From Sanderia malayensis (lineage: Eukaryota; Cnidaria; Scyphozoa; Semaeostomeae; Pelagiidae), in NCBI GenBank assembly GCA_013076295.1, contig RQOL01000906.1:4216001-4280000 (forward strand): DNA of 64,000 nt, given 5' to 3'. Positions 1 to 11,283 of this stretch are shown here, in pieces; position 1 is the first letter of the stretch; each line of letters begins with the position of its first letter. A program made the translations under genes and the position numbers. The notes under the pieces were generated by a model that made no database searches, was not told the origin of the DNA, and was given only the letters and a program-made list of their open reading frames with translations.

Positions 1-180
1 CCAGGATGGCAAACTTCTGATGTAACGAAGATATTTAAAAAATATCTGCTAAGGACCTGGTGGCTTGAATTCTAACTCCAAAGTAGTACATACCAGTCAC
101 GCTTCAGTGAGCTAAAGCATGTTGCCATGCACTTTATTTTTCTGGAGGGGGGCAAGGGGGGGGGGCAAATTAACCCTTAC

Positions 181-3100
181 CTCCAATAGAAAGGACGCAA
201 CAACATAGAGGAACTGACTGCCAGCAACGAGCAGAGCTGGATAGTTGACGGCATCGCTTCTGATATGGTTTACCACGAAACAAAAGATCAACCAAGTCTG
301 AAAACGTACAAAAATTTCCATGAATCTTCGTAGCAATGAATCAATACGTGAGATAACATTATTTACTGAAGTTAGAGGTAATTTGTTGACATTCATCTAA
401 TTCTGAAGTGGCTGGAATGAAGGATTGCTCTTGTTTTACACAAGAACACGAAGCAGAAAACAGAAAGAGTACTGAAGGTAAATGATTAAATGAAGGTAAA
501 TCGATCTCAGATATGTTTACTTACGAAGGCAAGCATCGAAATTCTTGCACAAGCAAATTTCAAATCAATGTTCAGACATTTTGGATTCAACTGAACACCA
601 GCCATAAAGTTGAACGGAGTGCAAGCTGCAAAACAAACAATAAAATACAAAAAATCAAAAAGAAATTCAAGCAACTGGCTCTGACGAAAAACAAAAAAAT
701 GGGACGGAGAAGAGATACTTCATATGAATGTTATAAATACGAAATTTCCTGAAGATTAAACTATTTAGAGTGAAACAAAGCATTTAATGCTAGTGACTGC
801 ATGCTATACATAACATACATCTTTAAGTCTATAATAGCACCATACGATTTCCTGAAAAGGTGGGCAGTAGCGTTTGGTATAACATAAGTCTCTCGTTTGG
901 GACTTTATCTAGGCAACAACTACGAAATGGTAGACTTTGGTAAATACTACATACCTTTAGATTTAACGCTGCTATCCCATTGGGCGAGAATGATGAGAAA
1001 AATTCCGAAGATGAATGATACGATAATGCAGGATGTTGCAATTTTCATGTAATACTCGTCAACCAACGCGGCCAGTTTGAATGCATGCTTGGTGTATAAG
1101 AGCGCAGACATAACAGCAACATTGAGCGAAAAAAGAAACAAGCCTAAAAACGAAGAGAATCTATCCAATACACCAAGCAGTTGCAATGAAACTAAGTAAT
1201 AGTAGTTGTAGTTGAATAATTCTGACTGCTCTTAGCATTGCTGGGTACAATTAACGGCCAGCTTCCAACTGACGAAGCCTTTGTTGGGGAGCTTTATAAT
1301 TTGATTTTGCATTAAGTCCTACTTCGCTTCCTAGTTGCATTATCATTAGAGTAATAGTAACACATTACCATTCAATCTGTAATCCAATGCTTTACCATCA
1401 GCCAGTACCCTGCCTTTAAAAACCTAGTAAAAAAAATGTAAATAGAGAGCCTCATACACGCTTATCAAGGTTCCTTCCATCAACACTATACTCTATCGGC
1501 CACACACCAAACAATAAACAGATACAAACCCTGCCCACTGGAAGCAACGTCAACAGCAACTGAAAGTCAACCCAAAATCCCACAGCCAATAAACACTTCC
1601 AATCGAACAGATCACCGAAACATGGTATCTTCTTTGGCCATCTCGTAAACGAAAACGCTTGGTCTTTATCGGCACAGACGAAACAAAGGCCGAGAATTAA
1701 CGCCGGGAGTAAAAAGATACCGATAAACGACTCGAATTGCTGTCTCCAGGTGATAGCCAACGAATCTTCGGGCTCTTGGGCTGTTTCGTCAGCTTTCGCA
1801 AGCTCCTCGGCAGTTTTTACGGCTGTGCCTTCCAATGATCGTGCAAAAGAGCGTGTTACGCGCCGTGTTACGACAAGAGACTCCTCGTTAATTTCCTTCG
1901 ACTTTTGCACGGATCTGCTTCTCGTTTCTCGCGTCTGAACTTCTATCTTCGAATTGACCCCTTCAATCGTCTTCTCCGGTGATACCTATAAAACACAACG
2001 GAGTAATAACACGCTTCGTACCTAATGCCAGTGGAAAGTAAATATTAACTATTTATTTACGATGTGATAACACAATGTACCTTTCAAACAAGATCAAACA
2101 AGTTTACGTGGAAAGAGCAGGTAGGTTACATCTCTAAAAAATGTTCTCATTTTGCTCGCTTATACGAGCTTTAAAGCCTGGTATCTGTAAAGTATTAACA
2201 TAACAATAAGATTTACTTACATGTTGAACAGGTGGTTCTTTCTCTGGTGATGGGGGGCTCTCTTCTCTAAACAGAATTTTCGCGTTCTTTCTCCCGGGAG
2301 ATCTCGTGGTTCGTCTCGTGCGTGACGGCGATTTCGATCGTGATCTGCGTCTTACACGCGCGGGACTGCGCGCCGGAGACGCAGATCTACTGCGCCACAT
2401 TTCTCCTTGTCTCAAGCTCTGAAATAAAATTTCCTCAAAATAACTTATCGGAACTCATGATATAAAAATAAGTTATTTACAATTCAAAGTAAAATATTGC
2501 TATGAGGCAAGTTGGACTTCGAGTGTAGCGAGTTGGTAGCACAAGTGGGGTGACTTGACTTGATTCAGAAGGGGTATGACTTGACCATAGAATGGTGGGG
2601 CGAGTTGGGACTGGGACACGTTGACCAGGTATCTTAAAAGGAGGTTTTAAACAAGGAGGCGTAATAGAGTTTTTATGACATCGGTCTCGATCTCAAGAGA
2701 ACGAGTTTCATTCAATAAAAATTGTTTCATTGGCAAGTTTGAACATTTTTCGTGTCGTCTGATTTGATTTTCCGCTTTGTTTTGTTTTGTCGCATTACAT
2801 TTCCTTGTTGACTTTGAAATAGACTGACAGGCGTAAAATCAGCCCAAAGGTTTCTTTTCTTCATTTTAGCAAAAAATAACTAAACAAAAAAGCAATGAAC
2901 TTTTGCAACTTTTATTGATTTTCTTCGAAATGGCTTATCGATAATAGTCGAGTTGTCCGAAAACTTTCGTGATAGTACAAACCCCAAAAACCTCTTAAAA
3001 TATTGGCCAAAATTATTTGTAAAAATCATCAAACCTCTCAGGAAATTTTAACTGGATAAGCTAGGGCATCATTAATTATAAATCATTAAATTCTGCAATT

Positions 3101-3513
3101 GATTTGACTACCACTGCGGGTAACAAAAACTGCAACAGGAAAGGAAAGATAGGAAGAAGACAGAATGACTCAATCCCTCGAAGCAAACTGTTTTCGTTTG
3201 TAACTAAGGAAGCCTCTCACCGTGGGAATATGATCTACGGCTATCAGAAATCTGATAAAAATATATGAATGGCTTACTTTCTAGTTAAATCGGAAATTTA
3301 CAGTTGATAAATCGTAAAGTTAAACTCGCATACCGTTACGTTTCTTTGCAAAACGTCAACTTCTTCATTGCGGCCGTCAAACGTGAACTCAACTTTGTAA
3401 ACTTTGTTCACCCCATCATAATCCTTCACCTTGGCACGAAAATATTGCTGTGAACCAGGCCATTTTGCAAAAACATCTTTACCAACCCTCTCAGAACCTC
3501 TAATCCTTGGCAT
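181..3513 (-). CDS. LBR: Lamin B receptor / sterol C14-reductase family protein, partial (3' end beyond left edge)
   Basis: Inner nuclear membrane protein of the LBR family: an N-terminal Tudor and Arg/Ser-rich chromatin- and lamin-binding part followed by a multi-pass sterol C14-reductase domain. Coding exons seen (minus): 3513-3334, 2418-2221, 1985-about 1539, 1413-1369, 1143-955, 625-525, 297-181; the rest lies left of base 1. Exon 1 encodes a Tudor fold (KWPGSQQYFRAKV, VYKVEFTFDGR). Exon 2 is an RS-type stretch (RSRSASPARSPARVRRRSRS). Exon 3 has an acidic linker and the first membrane helix, ending near LLTLLP. Later exons give LADGKALDYRLNG, GVQLNPKCLNIDLK and a segment ending SQFLYVVASFLLE, which align in order with vertebrate LBR. 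The catalytic C-terminus is not visible, so reductase activity cannot be judged. The exon 3/4 junction lacks a convincing GT donor (see findings). Start ATG at 3513 is preceded by a likely 5'UTR intron. Confidence 0.88.
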
Positions 3514-3541
3514 TTTCAGTTCGCTTTTTTATTTATTTGCT

Positions 3542-3900
3542 ACTGAACGTTTAAAATCGCATGAAAATAAATAATAGGCCAAAGTTGGCCTAAATCGATC
3601 GCTTTTGTTCGAATCGAACTTACCTGTGACCGTTGCAATTACCGCCGGCGCCAAATCGACGATTTTGATTGGTCCGTTCAAATTCCCACGTGGTTTCTTT
3701 TGATCGGTAAACAATCGAAGCATGTAGGTACCAGCTGTCAGCGGTTTCACAATGAAACATCCTCACATAACAATGAATCCCGGGGCCTTTTTGGCGAAAC
3801 CAAGTACGCAATGGAGGGGGGAGAGTTTGAGAGAGTGATATTTTTGCTCATTTCAAAGTCTGCAGTTACTCATAGCGGGAATAATAACAAATATATAACA
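3542..3900 (-). promoter_or_regulatory. Probable 5'UTR exon and intron of the LBR gene, with upstream promoter area
   Basis: On the minus strand a strong donor (CAG|GTAAGT, exon end at 3624) is followed by an acceptor at about 3543, so a short intron would lie about 30 bases upstream of the LBR ATG. Sequence from 3624 upward would be the 5'UTR exon. An open frame through 3625-3760 ends exactly at this donor, but it meets a stop soon after the acceptor, so I read it as untranslated. No TATA box was obvious. Confidence 0.4.
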
Positions 3901-4121
3901 ACAATATTCTATACACACTATTAATATATTGTAACGTAAGTAACGCATTATATAACAAAGGGCGGTCCTGTTTTGAACAGTAGCTCTAGCTCTACAGATA
4001 TTCATCAACTTTCTTGGAGAAAGATATTTCCACAGGTCCCAAGTTCCACATTCGAACTATAACTGTCACTGGCAAAGTGCGGAGCTCCAAAGAAGGATGG
4101 CTGCCTGAGCCTCGTTCTCAA

Positions 4122-4127
4122 TTTAAT
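4122..4127 (-). terminator. Candidate polyadenylation signal (ATTAAA) of UBE3A
   Basis: The plus strand reads TTTAAT, giving ATTAAA on the minus strand about 35 bases after the UBE3A stop codon. This is the common variant hexamer. No canonical AATAAA was noticed closer to the stop. Confidence 0.3.
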
Positions 4128-4160
4128 TGAAAGCAGAATCCGAAGGACATGAAAGAGAGA

Positions 4161-7100
4161 TCACGTCAAGCCAAAACCTTTCCTGTTTTCTATCGAAATC
4201 AACAGTTTTTCTTTCAGCTTTCGACTGGAGCTGTATTCAGGCAGCAATAACCGGTTGAAACAAGTCATTGATGTCGGCAAATTGTCCGTATCAGGACCGT
4301 TACGTTGTATAATGAACGAGATGGAACGGAGACCAGTAAGAGGCACCCGGTCACTGCCGGTTACAAACGACAGCAAACCTTTCTTTTGCTCGTGCGTAAA
4401 TTTATCAACGACCGACCAAAACCACTTTATGACAGCATGACTCTTGGTATAACCATCGGCGTATGTTGCGACGTCTTCAAGCTCAGTGAATTTGATTTGC
4501 GGACTGCCACAAATCAAAAGTTCCAGTTCGTCAGCCCGGAATAAGCCCATCGCATCGCCATCACAAACCTATACACGAAAACAATTAGATAATAAAGAAA
4601 AACACGCATAAAAAACATGCAAATATTGTATCGGTCTATCTTAAAAGACAATAGGCTATTGTTTCTTCCATTGTTCAAACAAAATAGGCTGTTGTTTCTT
4701 CTATTGTGTTGAGTACATCGTCCTGGTGGTTCTTAATCCATTGGTTTTCATATGCGGGATTTTACTGTATTCAGAATGACCATGTGTTCACGATCCTGTA
4801 CTTCATTTCATATTGATGTCTATCTATCTTTACAGCAATACACTGAATGGCCTTTAAAAAGAGGCTTTTTGAACCGTTGAGAAGGCATTAATTATAACTC
4901 TGACAAGCCATAAACATGGAAGTCTTACCTTTGAAAAGCCAGTGGCAAATGCATTAAACTGTGTCTCGATCTTCTCATTCAGAAGATAGCTGACATACAG
5001 ATCAACATACAATTGCCTGTTCTTCTCTGTCACTATGATGTCACTCGCGCCAGGAAGAAGATCAAATGTTGTAGTGGTGTCACCGACTCTCTCAGTTATC
5101 TGGAAAATAGGTAAACCACGTGGTTAAAATAACACAAAAGTTAACTGATTTTGTTTTTACGTCTGATTCACTGATGCGTCAGCAAAAACAGAACCACGAA
5201 AGACATTCAACTTAATAGAGAGGGGCTCAATAAAGGGGGTTTTAATAGAGAGAAAGGGGCTTAATAGAGAGAGGGGCTTAATAGAGTTGTCATAATATTT
5301 ATCTGTCTTTCTTATTTTGGAGCTACTACCCTTGGGATATAGACTGCAATACAAAACAATGGTCCCTTGGAAAATTCAAGCACAGGTCTCAGGTCGACCA
5401 CGTTCACTCATATCCAAGCATACTCTAATTGCTTCAAATAAAAAACCTTTTATAATTATTTCAATAAATAAGAATGAATGAATCTTCACCTGAAAATCGA
5501 GGCAAAAATCTTCTTCCAAATTGCCTTCGTAATCCAGTAATTCTTGCAGGGTCCTTGCTAGCGTAGGTTCAATGTCATACAGATGTTGTAGTGTAGGCTG
5601 CTCGTTCTTCAGCTTGGCATAAATCACACGGGGAAGAGGCACATCCAAGATGATACCATTGTAAATGGCCAATCCCAATATCAAACCGGTAAATTCGTAG
5701 ATCTCTAGCCAAGGCTTTGTACTGAACCACACGTTGTTCGTCTCGGGGCACTGAACAAACGTACCTCCAACAGAAAAACCTAAAAGGTAATAAAAACAAC
5801 TGTTAGACAATGTTACTTATCGGCTCACTATATACGCATGCTCTTGTTGCAATAGTGGACAAAAGTCTTTGGGACACTTCACATGACAAGTCTATGAAAA
5901 AAGGCTATCAACCCGCAACTTATTTTTTGTAGACATTATTCAACTTCCACTTCCATTTAAACAATATTTTTATCTCGGTAACATCTTTCTGACCATAAGA
6001 AGAGGGTGAGAGGATACGTGCAAAATTTAGGAAAATTTCCCAGAACATCCCTGCTCTATTATAGGTCTTATGCTGTCTGTGCGCCAAACGTAAATAACGA
6101 AAGGCTTGATAAGTACTATTCTCTACCAATCAAAGTGGAATCTGAATTCATCGAGACTCTTAGAAACCCATACATGACCTAATCAATACAACCAAAAATC
6201 ACAACTCACTGGTCCTCTAGGTTCATTATATCGAGAATCCAATACATCGTTAGAGAAGGCGATACAGTTATTGAAGCAAGAGGTTATGATAATAAAAAAA
6301 TCCTTACATTCTTCAGATGGGTCGAACAGCCTCTCCAATGCAAGCTGAAAGAACTCCTTTTGTAATCCACCCATGTCCAAGCCCTGCTCCCCTCCGCCAG
6401 TGTACCTTATCTTCAATGGCTTCTTTAAATCAACAACCTAAAATTTAATGCGAACAGATGAGCGCATAACTTTTTATTCCAATTTCTTCTGCTGAATGCG
6501 ATTGTTGTTAGCTTGCGACAACCCAATCGCCTCGTCACATTGAATAAGTGCTCTCTCTTCAACTTATTCTGCAATATCCACGGAAATCGATGCCAAAAGT
6601 TTGGTGCAATTTCTAGTTTACCAATTACATGTCTCTTAACTCTACTATTGAATTGAATTGTTGGGCGTTTCAGAAAATTGTTTGTTGGACATAAAGCGAT
6701 TCAATTCAATAATAGAGAAACTATGAAACTCGTGCAACAAATCTAGCTACGGTTACCTTTCTTTCAAGTTGTGACATTGCATCTGTGACCATGTAATCCC
6801 GTCTTACTTCTAACACAAGATACGGACACATTGCAGCCCAGACGTCCTTCGAGTACGATGACGTATCAGCCGTCGCACCAGCACCGACACGTTCTATCGT
6901 CTGAATCCTCGCTTGGTGTATGATGGCTGCCTGGTACTCTTTGCGCATCTCGTTGATAGCCTCGTAGTGGATTATATGCACCTGATAAATCAACAACAAC
7001 AACATAATGCAGACGATTTCTTTCTGATCATTAAGCCTGGTTTCCATATAGTCTTTGAGGGTCGCTGAGGGTAGCTGAAAAGATTAAAAATCACACAGAA

Positions 7101-10100
7101 ACATTGTCAAAAGTTAATTTTAATCCTTTGAGAGACCCTCAACGACTATATGAGAACAAGGCTTTACAGAACCCCCTAGCAAGCCATTTTGTCAATTGAC
7201 AAACAACACAAAACAAGGTTAAGTTATCAGTAGCATAAAGTAAAAAACCGATCATTGAAACATCAGATTTTGCATACGGCCCTATTGTTAAAAACAATAG
7301 TCTATTGTTTCCTCTATTCCTTTGAGCCAAAAATTTCAGTCTGGTAGGTTCTTAATCAACTGGTTGCTCTATGCGAGTACTTACTGTATACATAAGTCGA
7401 GTCAACATAGAATAGAATTTAACGAAAATAAGTCTTCAACTATTATGTTTACGTTTTACTTTCTCAAGATTAGTTTCTCCTAAGAAATTAGACTTGCTTC
7501 ATGCATGCCTGTTAATGGGCCCTGGGTAACTAAAAAACTCTATACCTCGAGAAAACATCTGCTTTCATTCGATTCATCAATGTTCAACAAACCGGACAAC
7601 ATAAACACATTACGTACCTTGGTTTCTGGTTGGAGAAGAAATGGATATTGAAATATCGACGAATGAATTGATTTGCCGCGAGGAAAGAAGCAAGCGTCAC
7701 CATTCCTATAAACAAAATGAAACCCAGTTGGAAAACTTTATAGTATACAACTTATTACATGGTAGAAAGTTTATTCCACCTGACAAGAAACCTTTCAAAT
7801 CAAACTTAATAAACTGTGAAATTAGAGACAGTTATATTGTGGGTCACAGCATAAATGTATCAAATTTCCTCGGTAGAGGTGTCTGATATAACAAATTGTT
7901 CCCTGGTGGAAAATAATGGCAAAAAATCACCATGATCAATGAATCTTATACATATAGACGTACATGTTCAATAAACTTAAAATCCGGTCCATTGAACTGG
8001 CTCATAGTATAATTAATCATCCGTTTAATGAACTAACAGTATAACAAAGAATGCTTTGGGTTCAAATTTGACTGTAGAAAATACAATAAAGAGTAAAACA
8101 TACTTTGATGGATGTATTATGGTTTGCCAATGTTCGTACTCTTTCTTCACATCAAGACATTTTGACAGCTTTTTATTGTAGAATTCTTCTTCATTGACAA
8201 TCTTCTTCTTGCAATTGGCTTCGTAAAGCATTCCAAGAACATTGCAAAGAGAGAGGATATGTTTGTCAGAAGTGACTTTTTCTTTTAAACAGCTGCACAG
8301 CAATGTTTGAAAACCCTTGAATTGAAGCAAAAAAAGTTGAAACTTGATAAGGGTGAAGCAATTTGAAGCATTGCGACAAAAAAAGCTTGTGTATACAACA
8401 ATGTTAAAGGACAATAATGGATAAGCTTTCTTGGGACAATAGTAAAAGAACAAAAAACCCATCAGGTGGGAAACATATTTTATGTTGGCTTTATTCAAGC
8501 TCCACTCTTACTAAAATAAAATTGTTTGGGGGAAGAAGGAAATGAAATATATGTGCAAAATTTGAGGAAGTCGTAATTGTCCCAAAACTTTTGTCCCCTA
8601 TTGCATGTAAAGCTGATATAGCAACATAGCAATAAATATACGAGGTGACATGTGCAATGGCACCTTGAGAATAGCTATAGAGACTGACATAGTGATTGAT
8701 TAATATTAGATTAAATTCAAAATTACCTTTAAAATTCTTCTGAAAGAACTTGAATCATACACTGAAAATTTCTGTATCATCTGCATTCTCAAATCTGTTC
8801 TTAACTCTTGGAATATCTCAGCAATTGTGTAAGGAAAATTCAAATCAAAGAAAGTAGGCAACTCCATAATGATAACAAAGAGATTCATGCCAGTGGTCTC
8901 GTCCATTGTAGAGAATTCCAAATCAGACAAAAGTAACTCTATAGAATCAATAACTGTTGACATGAACTCGCCATTGTTACAGCTCTCTATAAGTTGGTAA
9001 GCCAAGTGAAGACTGTTCATGTTAATCTGTCCATCACAGTATTGGCTGTCACTTGAGGTGCTGTTGAGAAAGCTTTCGTTCAACGATGGGGATGATGAGA
9101 ACACGGTTCGTAATGTATTTACAATGAAAGATGAATCCCCACACTTCTTGAAATCTCGCATGATCTGTTCCATCATTTCCAAGGTCAAATGTGTGAGAGA
9201 AAGTTCTTGTATATCATGTGATTTTGATGTCATTTCTGATGCTACAGAGCTCTCAAACTCCTCCAGCCCTTCATTACTTGAAACATAAGTGCCATCTCCA
9301 AACAACTTGCGACTGTCAAGTCGATCATCTCCACACCTGCTACCATCGATATTATCACTGCACAAACCGTTACTATTGTCTTCTTCTCCCTGTGGCTTCC
9401 ACAGCCGTGAAATACTAGAGGATAATTGCCTCGTTAATGCACTGATTCCACTTACAACATTTTCAACAGTTGTTGCCTGTTGTGTTCGATCGCCGACATT
9501 AAGGTTGCCATGGCTAATTGATCTCTGATGGTCTTTAAGATCATCACAGGCATCAGATGATACCATGGGGCAAGGGTGAAACAGACTCCGAAACGGTGAC
9601 ATTGTAATCAGTAAGCATTCGAATGGAATATCAACTGAATCGGTTTTTTCCAGAAGACTCTTTGGAAATGTTCTTCCTCTCCTCTCGCAGCCAGCACATA
9701 AGAACTTACTTGCCTTCTTAGCAAGTTCGGTACTGAATATTACAGCCATGTGTTCACTATTGGAAAATCTTGTCAAGATACAGGTTTTGTTGGAGCAGCA
9801 AAACTTGTTCCTGCAATTCCTGTTCTGACACCCTCTGGTCAGCTGATAAAAATACATCTGTGCATAAGCTGTATATTCGATTTTCTCTTGCGCCGACTCG
9901 TTCAAAAACGAATCATAGATTCTTTTTGGCTTTGCTTCTTGTAAAGAAAGATTTGGATCAGATAATGCCATGATGTTGCTTGCACTCAAACTCTTTGTTG
10001 ATATGTTGATATTTTTTACGCTGCCCAAACGCGAGAGACTTGATGAACGTTCCATTACGATGCTTGGTACTCCAACATCGACTTTAAAATTATCAACATT

Positions 10101-10208
10101 TGGTATGCTCAAGTTCCTTCGCAGGGTTGATTGAGAATTCTCTTGATTTAGTTTCACGGCATGTTTAGCTTTATTACTGCGATAAATTGGAGGTTTCGAC
10201 GACATCAT
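4161..10208 (-). CDS. UBE3A: HECT-type E3 ubiquitin-protein ligase UBE3A (E6AP orthologue)
   Basis: Ubiquitin ligase that takes ubiquitin from an E2 onto a HECT cysteine and transfers it to substrates. Exons (minus): 10208-8727, 8315-8104, 7705-7618, 6981-6757, 6437-6308, 5779-5490, 5099-4929, 4568-4161; the frame closes across all junctions and gives about 1,001 residues, longer than human UBE3A (about 850-875). The AZUL zinc-binding module is near residues 107-175 (YQLTRGCQNRNCRNKFCC). The HECT domain starts around exon 4 (YLVLEVRRDYMVTDA), with GEQGLDMGGLQKEFFQLAL and LILGLAIYNGIILDV in the N-lobe. The C-lobe has the catalytic Cys in TSMTCFNRLLLPEYSS and ends KGFGLT, like human KGFGML. The AZUL domain separates UBE3A from other HECT ligases. 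The extra length is a Ser-rich N-terminus and a long low-conservation stretch in exon 1. ATG at 10208 is the first of two adjacent Met codons. Confidence 0.95.
4636..4769. mobile_element. MITE family A copy (5'-truncated) in a UBE3A intron
   Basis: The right end carries the family terminal sequence (TATGCGGGATTTTACTGTA) and the interior has the self-complementary ACAATAGGCTATTGT block. The left terminal repeat is missing or decayed. See the complete copy at 30352-30502 for the family structure. Confidence 0.6.
5213..5292. repeat. Short tandem repeat of an AATAGAGAGAGGGGCTT-like unit
   Basis: Four or so imperfect copies of a 20-24 base unit in a UBE3A intron. Noncoding and probably simple-sequence expansion. 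Confidence 0.6.
7034..7164. mobile_element. MITE family B copy in a UBE3A intron
   Basis: About 130 bases bounded by imperfect inverted repeats, beginning GCCTGGTTTCCATATAGTC and ending with the near-complement GACTATATGAGAACAAGGC. The inner flanks read GAGGGTCGCTGAGGGT and GAGAGACCCTCA. A second copy lies at 19821-19945. Confidence 0.7.
7272..7389. mobile_element. MITE family A copy (decayed) in a UBE3A intron
   Basis: Contains the paired ACAATAGTCTATTGT core and a right end resembling GGTTCTTAA...GCGAGTACTTACTGTA. The left end is not recognisable. Confidence 0.5.
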
Positions 10209-10330
10209 AGCTAACCCAAGCGTTTCACAAAGCTCTTATCCGTTAATATTTCTTTGATAATTTACAATAATGAGATAAAAGAGGTCGTAGTAATGTCGAA
10301 AGCAAAGTTATCTACTAGACTTGTTCCTGT

Positions 10331-10532
10331 CCGCCATTTTTGGGCCTAAATTTCTGAATCATCGGCTGACATGCAAAACAATGAATATCTAGATACTAAA
10401 TATCTTTTCAAACCATCCTTCATCAGTTCAAAAAATTCGTCCTTGACAAACTAGTCCTTCTTGCTTTGTTATTCCACACACTATCTTCATTTAAAGTACC
10501 TTCCTTCTTGACTAAGAATAATCCGCCATCTT
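10331..10532. promoter_or_regulatory. Upstream region of UBE3A with two YY1-like motifs
   Basis: Two matches to the YY1 consensus CCGCCATNTT occur on the plus strand: CCGCCATTTT at 10331-10340 and CCGCCATCTT at 10523-10532. The first is about 120 bases upstream of the UBE3A start codon. YY1 motifs often mark start sites of TATA-less housekeeping promoters in animals; their use here is inference. Confidence 0.35.
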
Positions 10533-10560
10533 CTCTCACTTGTCACAACAGTACATTGCC

Positions 10561-11177
10561 TTGCGTGTGCTATGCAATACGCATAAGCATGCATTTTGAT
10601 GTTCCCTTCTGACGCAGTGATAGATAATGCCAAACAAACATAAGTTTCACCAAATTACTTTCATACCACAACATAAGTTTCCATTAAATTGTCAAGAAAG
10701 AAGCGTAAGCTAGACTTTGGTAGCAAATCTTCATTCAACAGTACTTTTCTGCACTTAAATTGCATTTTTTAAATGATTCTCTGCTACGGCTCGAGATGCC
10801 ATCGAAGTGATCATAACTTAAGAATTTTGTCGGGGTAGATACCACAAGGGTTACTAAGGATGCAAAAGTTGTAACGACAGAAATACGGCAATAAAATAAT
10901 GAAATCGTATTTGATGCAATATGCAATATAATTAGAGAAATTTGCAATACCATATTCGTTACGCATAATGCCAAATATGGCCAATACAGCAAGTATAATA
11001 TGTTTATTTTTAATTATATCAATAATTTTTAGTCCCATTGTACACCCAATGTAACGAACAGTGAAGGGGCAACAATGTTTCATTGGGACGAGCGGTTTTG
11101 TCAATAAATTATACCAAAAATGGTCACACTATAAATTAGTAGGAAAGAAACAGCCAAATTTTATGTTTGTTCTATAC
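10561..11177. other. Intergenic stretch between ERO1 3' end and UBE3A promoter, nothing recognised
   Basis: AT-rich sequence without a convincing exon on either strand. Open frames near 10735-11104 (minus) show no domain and no coding-like splice structure. Confidence 0.5.
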
Positions 11178-11183
11178 TTTATT
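11178..11183 (-). terminator. Polyadenylation signal (AATAAA) of ERO1
   Basis: The plus strand reads TTTATT, giving AATAAA on the minus strand about 100 bases beyond the ERO1 stop codon at 11284. Confidence 0.55.
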
Positions 11184-11283
11184 CTGATGTAATCAAAAAT
11201 GACATGGAAAAGAAATAAAAGAATAAGAAGCGTTAAAATCTAAAATCAGAGATTTTTTCATAAATTTTAAACGTCACCAGACT

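Noticed and set aside
3529..3811. Coding-looking fragment (TAGTYMLRLFTDQKKPRG) on the minus strand
   Set aside because: It ends at a strong donor and the next exon meets a stop before the LBR ATG; best read as 5'UTR.
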